A model generated the notes under the pieces. The model was not told the DNA's origin. It did not search any database and saw only the letters and a list, made by a program, of their open reading frames with translations. Below are positions 22,411-32,282 of a stretch of 64,000 nucleotides of DNA, one piece after another (position 1 is the stretch's first letter; each line of letters starts with the position of its first letter). The stretch lies in assembly GCA_030704615.1 (NCBI GenBank), contig CM060731.1, forward strand, positions 48,174,001-48,238,000, in the 5' to 3' direction. A program made the position numbers and the translations under genes. The stretch is from Takakia lepidozioides. Its lineage: Eukaryota > Streptophyta > Takakiopsida > Takakiales > Takakiaceae.

Positions 22411-25400
22411 TTAGTCCGCAAATAGGGAGGCGGAAAGAAGATTGAAAATCAAAATGCCCGCTTTTTTTGGTTTCATCCCAAGTTTATGGCATAAAAGTTG
22501 CGCTTCTAGAAATCCAGTTTTCAAAGCCTCCACAATGCAATCATCCGATTGGACAGTAGAAAAGTCGGACAAATCAGCAAGGGGATACCTGGCTTCTTCT
22601 CCAAAGAAAACCAAATGTGTTCTTGTTTCTTGTGAGCTCTTGAGAACTTGGGTCCTTTTGGATTCACCTCGAACTCGGATATGCGTGTTAATGCTCCCGC
22701 ACTCTCAATCAAATCACACCCGTCATATGTCCTCTCATTCCGTAACATACCTCCCACTTTGCTGAAGAATATTTCACACACATCTGAATCAACAAGGCTC
22801 AAAGGAACTTGCACATGATTAAACTTATCCTTGAACAATTTGATAAGTAGAACCACGTAGTGGCATGCAATTTGTAAATCCAAGTATGCTTCCCTGCTAA
22901 TGAAGAAAGATTTCAGATTATACACCTCGTGGTGGAATAACCACAACTTCCACAATCTGAAAAAAAACGATACCTTCGCAGCAGATTGTACCCTCTCACA
23001 CAATGATATGTGAGGAGACAAAAAAATGTTGATGTAGCATGAAATGATGTATAGGTAAATTTCAGTACCTTTGGTCCTCTCCCTTCGATGATTCACAGTT
23101 GATTGTAACTCCCTCAAACAAGCTTACACCTTCCGAGATGTCAGTCGTTGAGTTGCTGCCCAATTCTGTCGATCTTCTCTTTTGATATCACATTCTCGAA
23201 GTCCATGCTTGTCCACTGAAAATGAATGGTAGACCAATAACACATGATTCAATGTAGCAACCTCATCACCCAACACCAAATTCCGTGATGCACTGTCCAA
23301 GGGATTTACCAATTTTTTTCCATTGTGGATGAAGTCCTGATCATGGAGTCCGTATATATCTCCCCCGTTGCACACTCGACCTGTAAACAACCATCATTCC
23401 CAAGGGATGCAAAATCTACTTCCAGCCCCATTGGCATAATCTTCTAACATCACTTTTCTCCTCCTACTATCTCTGTCTGAAGCATGCCCAATTATAGACC
23501 CAACCACATCCCTCACATATTTGTCCCACAACTGTCTCACCACTTCCCATTGTGATCTCACAAAATTGTTGTCAAATCTATTGCAAGTGAGCTGGATTAC
23601 CAATACCAATCGAGGTAATCGTACATGTAGAGGATTTGCTATCAACACTTTGGCGTAATGGGCAACCACATTGTTTTTGAATTCCTCCACAATATGTCCG
23701 TACCCTGATTCCCCTTCTCCCACTTGCACCACAAAACTTGAAATACATACATGGTTGTCTTGAAGCCCACAGAACCCGAGAAGGGTGTCATCCCTAGCAA
23801 TCCAACGTACCAATCGCTTCACAACAGTTTCATCTTCGGCCACTATCACTGGGATGCTTCCCATTGGAATATTTGCATCTTCCATCACATCTCTATAAAT
23901 TCCAGCCACATGCTGAAATATATCATCCCTTTCTCCCGCTCTATACTTCAAACCTTTCCTCAAAGACCGTCTTATAGTATCAATAGAAGGACCCCCCACA
24001 TTTGAAGCCAAAAAATGATGCAATCTCGGACCCCCCCAAAGCTGCACAGTCTCAAACATTGTTTTTGTGTTAGTACCATACCTCTTCCCTTGTGGAGACC
24101 TGTCAATATTCTTGCCCATATCAACAAGAAAATCCCACAAACTTTCTTTTCCTTCAAAATCCCCCCTCCTATGTGCATCAACAATATCACGACAAAATTT
24201 GAGAACATCTCCTCTTTCAATTGCCTCAATCCCAGACTCCTTCAAACTCCTACATCGCACAGACAAGGATATCACTTTGGTCCTGGCCTCCCACAATTTG
24301 AACCTCAACTGCCTCAACTCCTGTCTGTTTTTGTAAACTTGTTTGACAATCTCGGCATTTCCAAGATATGACAACCTTCTTCCCTTGCCAATATCTCTCT
24401 CCCCTCTATATTCCATGGCACCTCTCTCTCTATATACCCTCATTCTGAAGTCATTTTCCAAGGGAATGGAAGAACATGCTGAACACCTCAAGTTTGGAAA
24501 TGGCTCCCCATCCAATGACACTCTAAAACAATCCGCGTGCCGAAACGTACCAACAACCTTATGCTCTTGATTGTTTAGAGTGATGGTTGCATGTGTCAAC
24601 GGCTCGACATACCACTTCTTTCCTCCCTTGCTATCTTGAAGGAATGGTTTCAGACTTATTCTCTTATGGTTGTACTCCCACCATTCATCCCATAGGCCCC
24701 AACACAAACTGTCTCTTCCTTTGTTGCATTGGGACCTTCGCTATAATTGTCAATCCTCAATCAGATCTGCCCATTGGGCAGCGTCAACACAAGTGTATGG
24801 AGTTTGTGACGAGGATGCTCCCATTGTTGATGCCACAATTGGATTGTCAAGTGGTGGGGACGGCAACACAGGTTGACTGACCAAGAAAGAGCTTAGATCC
24901 CGTTGCTTCACATCTTTGGCAATCATAGGCTTTGGAGGCCTTCCTCTCTTTTTGCACAGTCCTTCACTACTTCCAACCTTCTGGCAAATCTTTGTATCGA
25001 CATGAGTTTTTCCTTTCACATGCTCTGTCAAAGAATATTGCAAAGAACCTGTCCTTGGAAACAAGAGTAGCCACTTCGAATCAAGTGCGCACTTAATCCT
25101 TATGGAACCCAACTGCAAATAGTCTCCAATTGTGGCTTCCACAATCTCAAATCTGTTTCCAGGATTGTCCTCACAAAACCGAGCGACTTCCTCTAATGCC
25201 TCCTTCACCCTGTTCTTATTTGCATCTAATGCTTCATCTGCATTTACAGGGCTGATGACACATTGTGATGAACCCTTCCCATGACGCCTCTCATAGGCTA
25301 TGCGATGTCCCTCACTCCTCAAATGAGATCTCATAAAGTTTGCACATGCATCATATGGTTTGTTTTTCCCAGACCGTGCATAAACATCCTCACACTCAAC

Positions 25401-26012
25401 ACACCATATGTGGAATATTGCTTGTCCTTGTTGATCCTTTGTCATGAGCTCAAACTTGTCACATCGTCCTTCTGCAGAGATTTTCCTTTCAACGGCTCTA
25501 ATATCTTTCTGCCATTTTTGAATATCGCTGGATGTAGCCAACGTGCTGCACAATCTACCATATCTCTGCTGAAGTGCATGCTCATGTTCATTTCCACCAT
25601 CGCCAGCAAAGGGTGTATCAGGGTCCATCCTCATCTTTTTAGACACTGGTGTCGGGTCCTCGCCTGGTCTGTCCTCATGCAAGATCGTAGAACCACTGGA
25701 AGATAGAGGTCTTTTCAATCCTTGGTCCCCATCATTTTGGTCTGAAATCTTAATGTGTACAGTATCTCCTTTCAGAACCATCATCTCTTCCTGCTTGGCT
25801 GAAAGGACACTACCCCCCATGGAAAGGAAATGAATTTTTCCTGAGACAAGCTCATCACCTAGAATTTCTGCTCGGATGCATTTGTATGTGACACCTTGCA
25901 TAGTGAACACAGAACCAAGCCTGTTTGGTGATGCATCTCCTCCAACGAGCAGGACTTTTACTTCCAACTCTTCTTCCATGATGAGTTCACCTGCAAAATG
26001 CAATGAAAACAT
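22411..26012 (-). CDS. Transposase-type protein with BED-like zinc fingers, AT-hook and DDE/D-like core, multi-exon
   Basis: Four coding blocks lie in order on the minus strand. The first (26012-24750) has an acidic N-part, a Cys2-His2 finger (CVECEDVYARSG, HLRSEGHRIAYERRH), a second finger (RIKCALDSKW, EHVKGKTHV) and an AT-hook (KKRGRPPKP). The second (about 24730-23394) has VIVAEDETVVKRLVRWI and HASDRDSRRRKVMLE, an arrangement seen in uncharacterised eukaryotic DDE transposase-like proteins. The third (23390-23124) has DQDFIHNGKKLVNPLD, resembling the QD..H..KL block that follows in such proteins. The fourth (about 22880-22411) has SLVDSDVCEIFFSKVGG and PLADLSDF. The acidic residues in the second to fourth blocks are candidates for the catalytic triad. 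A frame change near 22605 separates the last two parts (small intron or one-base loss). I cannot say whether it is a live transposon or a domesticated gene, and I did not find terminal inverted repeats. Confidence 0.62.
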
Positions 26013-26126
26013 TTCAAATCAGGCCTTGATAGACCAATAACAAAGCACCCGGGTTGGAAGGTTCCAAAGTCCTATTTTATACAGCCCTATAGGCTGTCCA
26101 AGCAAGGACTACGTTGATAAGAGGAT

Positions 26127-27155
26127 GAAATGTGTACAGAAGCAAGTACCTGATTGATGAGTTTGACGCTGCTAATTCTTGCTGCTACTATTGACCATGT
26201 GCTGCTACTTCCACTGCTGGTAGCCTTCTTGGGTGATCCTGAACCCACAGTCCATCCTTGCATCAGCGGCTAGCCCTCCCTCCACACTAACATATTTAAA
26301 TACAAAGTTATGTCAAACTCCCTACGATGTTGCATGAAGAAAGCTCATCTTGTTGACAATATTGTCCCACCGCTGTGGATCATATTTATAGAACTCCTGC
26401 CATCGCTGTTCCTTGCTCCAAATCTGGCCCTCTTGGATGATTTTGCACCCACGATCCTCTCCCTGCATCAACAGCTACCCCTCCCTCCACACTAACAATG
26501 CGTACATCATGCCTCTGCAGCTGCTACAGTGGCTTCCAGTTGACCATCTACCCATGCAGGTTTCTTGTAGCTATCCTTCCACATGGAATCATAGGTAATC
26601 TGGAGCTTGGAATCCGGCCATCTGGAAATTTAGGGATGACATGATAACAGGGAAAAATAGGCTGAAATGTGTTGAAGAAAGTACCTTCATTAGCAGTCCC
26701 TTGTTATATCAATTGCGCTGCTGCCGCTGCTATTTCCAGTTGACCATCTCCTACATTGTCCCACCACTAACTGGGGTCAGAAAAGTATTCATTCCTTGAA
26801 AGCTTCTCTCCATCTCTGTTATCTTTTTTTAGGTACTGTCATGCTACCACCTCGGCAGTAACTTGCAAAGTCACTCCAAAGCACCGCAGATCCACCCAAC
26901 GAGCTAACTTACAAAATTCAATACATATGCTTCAGGGCTGAGTCTGATGAGAGGGAAAAACGGGGTGAAACAGGTCAAACCAGAAGGTGCCCTCAGGCTG
27001 AAATGTGTTGAAGAAGGTACCTTCATCAGCAGTGCCTTGCTCTATCAATTGCGGTACTGCCGCTGCTGTTTCCAGTTGACCATCCACCCACATTGTCCCA
27101 CCATTGACTGGGGTCAGAAAAGTGTCTCATTCCAAAGCTTCTCTTCATCTCGGTA
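26127..27155. repeat. Direct repeats upstream of the transposase gene
   Basis: A unit of about 160 bases occurs at 26659-26818 and 26997-27155 with the same order of blocks (GGCTGAAATGTGTTGAAGAA, TATCAATTGCG, CCAGTTGACCATC, CACTAACTGGGGTCAGAAAA or its variant). A third, shorter and more diverged copy covers about 26127-26360. The units lie just upstream of the minus-strand transposase gene. Confidence 0.75.
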
Positions 27156-27571
27156 ACTTCAATGCCCAAGTGGGCAAAGGGCTCCATCAGGACGATATCA
27201 TTGGGTCTTCTGGTGAGGACGAGCTGAATTCTAATGGCAGACGGTTAATTAACTGTCTGGAAGAGCTTCAGCTTTTGACCTTGAATAACAAGACAAGAGG
27301 TGACCAAGTGCAGTGGACTCGTGAGAAATCCCAAACTGGGGAACGTTCCATTGTGGACTATATCATAATGGACAAAAATTTGTTCCCCCAGTGTGCCAAT
27401 GTGTTGATCAATAGAACTGATATTGGTATCTCTGACCACTTCCTGGTTTGGACTGAGATCAAAAGATATTTTCCCAACACCAGAGTAGAAGAGATTCTCA
27501 AGGACCTGGACCTGGATCCGCAAGTCTTGAACCTGCTTTTAGGGGGGGGGCATTGGGCGGGAGATAGATGA
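27104..27571 (+). mobile_element. LINE APE-type endonuclease fragment
   Basis: A 155-residue frame carries the second half of an apurinic-like endonuclease: LGNFNAQVGK, then SNGRRLINCLEELQLLTLNN, SIVDYIIMDKN and IGISDHFLVW. These correspond to the GDFNA, IDYI and SDH active-site blocks. The N-terminal half is absent. The frame ends in VEEILKDLDLDPQVL, a junction shared with the LINE at 16873-17585. Confidence 0.85.
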
Positions 27572-27808
27572 TCCCCGTCTCCCTGGGCTTGGGATTCGTT
27601 TTGTGAAGGGATTTGAAGGTTCGTCCCGGCTAGAAGCGTGTTGGGAGTCGAGGCATGTAGGAAGTAGTCATAAACAAAGACTTGGAAGGCAATTACGATT
27701 AAAGACGTAGAAAACCCATAAACAAAACGTAGGACTAGGATACGCAAATCGCCATGTGAAGTGGAGTTGTTAAGCTTTGCTTTACCGGTAGGAAGTTAGA
27801 CTATTTAG

Positions 27809-27813
27809 ATCCG
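27809..27813 (+). other. Target site duplication ATCCG (left)
   Basis: ATCCG directly precedes the LTR start TGTAGAATAA. The same five bases directly follow the 3' LTR end at 47596-47600. Confidence 0.9.
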
Positions 27814-28376
27814 TGTAGAATAATAGAAAATTCTTTGTGGAGTAGCATTTAGAATTGGAGTGCAAATGAACAAGAATTGGATGTGAAATTGCACTATGGG
27901 GTTTGATAATTTGATAGAATTGGGTAGGATGCTAGAACGGAAGTAAATTCAGATAATGAGGATGATAATTGGTAGGAATGGGGTTATTAGGATAGATGTT
28001 AGCCCATTGAATCAGTGCTAGGTAGTTATGGTAGTTAAAGTAGGACAATATGAGTTCCGCTGAATCGATGTATTCATGGTCATTCGAGCGAGAGTGCCGA
28101 GGCCCTAGCACAAAAGATGCTAGTTTGTCGTTTTCAGTAGCTTAAGTAAGAGATAAGATGAATATGAGTAGTGTGATGAGACAAAGATCTGATGAAAGAC
28201 TCTGTAAGCTTCATGTTAATGTGATGAGATGTTGGAGTTTAATGGGAAGAATTTTGTGTGAAAGAAAAAGATGAGGATTATTTGATGAAGTGTGCAGATC
28301 AATACGAGAGGAATTTAATTGAGATGAATATTAAGACATTTATTGTTGAGAGACAATTAGATTTAGATATAGAGTT
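27814..28376 (+). repeat. 5' LTR of the outer element, first part
   Basis: It matches 46942-47508 with a few substitutions and a seven-base indel near 28060. It stops at AGTT (28373-28376), where the nested insertion begins. The remainder of the LTR resumes at 44553-44557. Confidence 0.93.
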
Positions 28377-28462
28377 TGTCGTGCGCATACGTATCGCTAC
28401 ACAACTACATCGCTGTCCAAACCACACCACACATATATGCACAATAAAGTAGTCTGCCACAA
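28377..28462. repeat. R repeat, copy 1 (86 bp)
   Basis: It begins TGTCGTGCGCATACG and ends CTGCCACAA. It is nearly identical to 28813-28898, directly abuts the host AGTT duplication and precedes the left S block. Confidence 0.9.
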
Positions 28463-28810
28463 TGATAAGAAAGAACTAAACTCCAATAACAAGAGAAACA
28501 CAAACCAACACCATCACTCTTTAAAATAGAAGTCGAGCCAGGGGCACCCCAAGCTATGGGGACTCCACCCCACAACAACCTATCCTCCCATCATAAACAC
28601 ACTCAGTTCTAAACGCATGCAGGAGCTCGGTCGCGCAGGCTCAACTCGAGAGAGATGAGCTGCGCGACTGACGCTCTCGTGAAGATAAGACGGTTCAGGT
28701 GTCAAACTAAACTTGACACCTGATTTAACACTTCACCTAAATCCAAGTGTTAAATACAAATAACTAGCTTTATTCTAGTTAGTTTCACACTGTGCTTATT
28801 TAACTTGACA
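28463..28810. repeat. S block, left copy (candidate LTR, 348 bp)
   Basis: On the plus strand it begins TGATAAGAAAG and ends TTTAACTTGACA, so it has TG...CA ends in both orientations. It differs from 44205-44552 at about four positions. There is no target duplication directly around the block, so it is not an independent solo LTR. Confidence 0.85.
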
Positions 28811-28812
28811 GC

Positions 28813-28898
28813 TGTCGTGCGCATACGTATCGCTACACAACTACATCGTTGTCCAAACCACACCACACATATATGCACAATAAAATAGTCTGCCACAA
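28813..28898. repeat. R repeat, copy 2 (86 bp)
   Basis: It repeats 28377-28462 with two changes and is separated from the S block by GC. On the minus strand it starts TGTGGCAGAC, directly after the polypurine tract, which is where a 3' LTR would be expected to begin. Confidence 0.9.
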
Positions 28899-28909
28899 TC
28901 GCCCCCCTA
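28899..28909 (-). promoter_or_regulatory. Candidate polypurine tract of the gypsy element
   Basis: The minus strand reads TAGGGGGGCGA immediately before T/TGTGGCAGAC. A G-rich run ending at a TG repeat boundary about 250 bases after the pol stop is the usual plus-strand primer position for a Ty3/gypsy element. Confidence 0.6.
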
Positions 28910-29156
28910 GCTCGTGGATAGGTCCCTCTAACTCCAGATAGCTACAAGATGTAATAGCCACAGCCGTACTAAGTCCTCTATCACTGTCCCTATTGTACTC
29001 AAACTCTATTGACCAAGAGGCCGGGTACAAGAGTAGCCCCATCGTTAGTCGCCGTCTTGCAATCTGTGAACTTGAGCCAGGACCTCGTGTATTCAAGGTC
29101 TCCTGTAGCTTGGCCTTGCATTTCTTGTTAGCCTTCCATGGTTATATCCACTCCCA

Positions 29157-29300
29157 CTATCCAATGCAATGTGGACATAACCAATCCCCATCCGGAACCA
29201 TCTCAAGAGGTGGAGTCAAGCATCACATATGCCAACCTCTAGAGCATCGATCACACACCAGCATGGTGGCTACCCCTTTAGCAGACCCACACAACATGCA
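29157..29300 (-). other. C4HC3 PHD-finger coding segment with in-frame TGA
   Basis: The spacing is C-x2-C-x11-C-x2-C-x4-H-x2-C-x12-W-x-C-x2-C, followed by IG and TAG. PHD fingers read histone H3 tails (H3K4me0/me3 in many cases). The text around the stop (CDRCSRGWHM, then CLTPPLEM and DWLCPHC) is typical PHD wording. The TGA replaces one of the two variable residues between His and Cys, so a single substitution would explain it (CGA to TGA is the simplest guess). Confidence 0.9.
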
Positions 29301-32282
29301 CCTCAAACTTGCAGATATCACTGCCAGGTTTGGGTCAATCCTGCCATCAACATTCGGAAGGTGACATGGCGCACAATTACGCACATGGTCCTTCCAAGTT
29401 ATGTCATCCCGACCCTCCAAGACCAAGACGCCTGAGGGCAAGACCTCTCGAACCCTGAAAATAACACGTCCTGCAGTCACATCCAAGGTTGTAGGAGCAG
29501 TCTGCTGCAGATAGACATAGTCACCAGGGTTGAATCTCCGAACCCCAGGACGATAGCCCCCACCACGTATGGTAGCATACCTCAACGTATCACGGTGTTG
29601 TGCAATGACAAGGTTCTCGAAAGCCATGTGCATGACTTTCTTGAACAACTCTGCACGCTGCTCACATGCACGTGCCCACACGTCCGGATCGTCAAGGTTA
29701 AGAACTGTAGCAGCTTCTCTGCGAATGGATGTAGGCAAATCCGGCTCTCGGCCAAAGAGAAGAAAGTATGGTGAGAAGGAGGCAAGTGATGCTTGCTTGC
29801 TGAACCTGTAGCCCATGGCTAACCAGGGTAACTGAAGGTCCCAATCTCCTAGGTGTCCCTTCTGCAAGCCATACTTGCGCAAACCTGTTTGAACAACTCT
29901 CTCTGCCAAGCCATCGGCCTCAGGATGATCCCGAGAAGCGGTGCGGTGGTCTATCAAGGCCTTGTCACACAAAGCCTGAAACTCCCCCAAGAACTCTCTC
30001 CCTTGGTCTGTGAGTACCTTAGCTGGAGCACCGAATCGGCTAAGCACACAATCCAAGAATGCATACGCAGCTCCCTCACTAGCCTTATCAGGCAATGGAA
30101 CCAATTCAATCCACTTGGAGAAGTGCTCCACCATCACCAACACGTACTTGTTGTGGCGCATGGTCAGTGGCAACGGCCCTGCGAAGTCAAGACTCCACCT
30201 GTAGCCCAATCCCATGATCGGAAGAGGGTGCAATTGTGGAGTAGGGGCGTTGAATGAAGCACGCACCCTGTCACACACCATGCACCTAGCCACAAATTGT
30301 TGCACCTCTGTGTGCATACCACGCCACCAATACTGCCCCTGCAGTAGGCTATGAGTGCGTCGCACCCCAAAATGCCCCAACTCCTCGTGGGCATGCCGCA
30401 CTAACCGTGCCCGCTGTGTTGGGTGAGGCACAATCCTCACTCGACCATCCTCCCACACTCGGAGCAGGTGTGTCCCCTCCCACTTGAACCTCTTGGCTCG
30501 TTGTAGGATCCGATCCCTCTCCTTGGCAGTCACAGTGGCTGCAGTGTCTCCAGTGCGGAGGTAGTCCAACACAACTGAATCCTCATGTATATCTTTGGCG
30601 CCACCTTGCTCATTGCTGGCCTCAGGGTCCTCAGACACTTGATCTACAGTCATCCCTGTTGCAGGTCCAACCTGGCCTTCCGCTGCCAAGATACACAGAA
30701 ATGCAGATGCATGCCATCCGGGCACCATCTCCTCGTCCGTCTCACCATGCCACCGAGCTCCAGTGTCATCCTGCTGGCTCGTGCATGGATTGCGACTCAA
30801 CCCATCTGCATTGCGATTGACCAAACCCGGTCGATGCACCACCTGAAAGTCATACTCTTGAAGGATGAGTGCCCACCGTGCAAGCTTCCCCGTAAGCTTG
30901 TCTGACTCCATCAACCACTTGAGTGGTTGGTGATCCGTGACAAGGGTGAAGAGATTGCCGTATAGATAGCACCTGAAGTGTGCCACGGCCCACACTGCAG
31001 CTAAGCATTCTCCCTCATATGAGCTATACTTAGACTCTGCAGCGTTGTTCGAGCGGCTAGCATAAGCCACTACGAACTCTCTTCCCTCATCATCCACCTG
31101 TGTGAGCACCGCTCCAAGCCCCAGCATGCTCCAATCTGTATGCAGCTGAAAAGGACGCCCCCTGATAGGTCGTCTCAAGATGGGCGCCGAGGTCAACCTC
31201 GCCTTGAGCTCTTGAAAAGCTTGTTCTTGCTCATCTTCCCACTGCCACTCCTGGTCCACCTTGGTCAGCTTGGTTAGAGCCTTTGCAATGGCACTAAATC
31301 CCTTAACAAACCGTCTATAATAGTTTGCTAACCCCATGAAAGCTCGAACTCGGCTCACATCCGTGGGGCGTGGAACCTGTGCAATGGACTCTACCTTAGT
31401 CTGCTGTACCCCCAATCCTCCAGGATATATCATGTGACCCAGATACTCAATCTGGTTGTGGAAAAACTTGCACTTTCCCGGATGTAACTTCAATCCGTGC
31501 GCCCTCAAGCGCTCAAATACCCCCTGAAGGTGTCTCTCATGCTCCTCCACCGTAGCACTAAAGATGATGATGTCATCTATGTAGCACCGAGCAAACTCCA
31601 CCCCTGCTAGAATCCTGTCCATGACTCTTTGAAACTCAGCGGGAGCGTTTTTAAGCCCAAATGGTAAGAACCGCCACTGGTATAGGCAATCCTTCCCGTG
31701 CTCATTGATCCCCCAGAATGCCGTCTTTTGCTTATCCGCCTCCTTGATCGGCAACTGGTGATATCCGGATCGTAAATCCAACGTGCTAAAGACCTTGGAA
31801 TGCCCAATGGCATCAAAGATCTCCTCTGGTGTCGGCATGGCATACCTATCGGACTTGGTCTGACGATTTACAGGCCGGTAATCACCGCACATACGTCTCT
31901 CCGTCCAATTGCCATAGACATCCTTCTTGGCTGGCATCACTGTGGCTGAAGCATACTCTCCACCAGAGAGCTCCACCAAACCTGCCTCCCAGAGATCTTG
32001 AGTCCTCATCTGAATCAAAGACCTCTCCATGTCACTGTATCTATAGGGTCTCCGAAAGATTGGCGTGTCAGTGGCCAACTCAATACGGATCTCTTGACCC
32101 TTCAGTGCTCCCAAGTCCTTCAAACTAAAGACAAAGCAATTCCTGTAAGCCCTCAGGAACCGCCGTATACGTGGTCTCTCTCCTCCGGTGACAATGGGTC
32201 CAATGTCAGGCTCCCAATTGTCCTCTATAACTGCAACCTTAAGTCCAGTGGGCTTAGAGGTAGAGGACGCGTCCCGTGGTTG
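29157..32282 (-). pseudogene. Ty3/gypsy pol, second part: reverse transcriptase, RNase H, integrase, PHD finger
   Basis: This is the polymerase, integration and replication half of the retrotransposon polyprotein. Numbering from the codon at 32123: RT has DLRSGYHQ (116), LPFGLKNAPAEFQ (153) and YIDD (181-184). RNase H has HTDWS (D330) and TDHQPLKW (D397). Integrase has an HHCC finger (H579/H584, C614, C617) and D646, D706, E741. After a basic tail come C942, C945, C957, C960 and H965, then an in-frame TGA (29223-29225), then C968, W981, C983 and C986, then TAG (29157). That is a complete C4HC3 PHD finger with one stop inside it. The frame is open upstream to the TAG at 32283 and is the same frame as the protease-methyltransferase ORF. 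No chromodomain is seen. The two stops make this copy defective unless read through. Confidence 0.93.

Noticed and set aside
28463-28810. S block as an independent solo LTR
   Set aside because: No target duplication flanks any of the three S copies individually. Duplications occur only around the whole 16.2-kb insert and around the outer element.
29157-29400. Chromodomain at the integrase C-terminus (chromovirus)
   Set aside because: The C-terminal text is a Cys/His PHD pattern. No aromatic chromodomain signature is seen.
29853-30257. Plus-strand ORFs across 29-36 kb
   Set aside because: They overlap the minus-strand gag-pol frames and carry no motifs.
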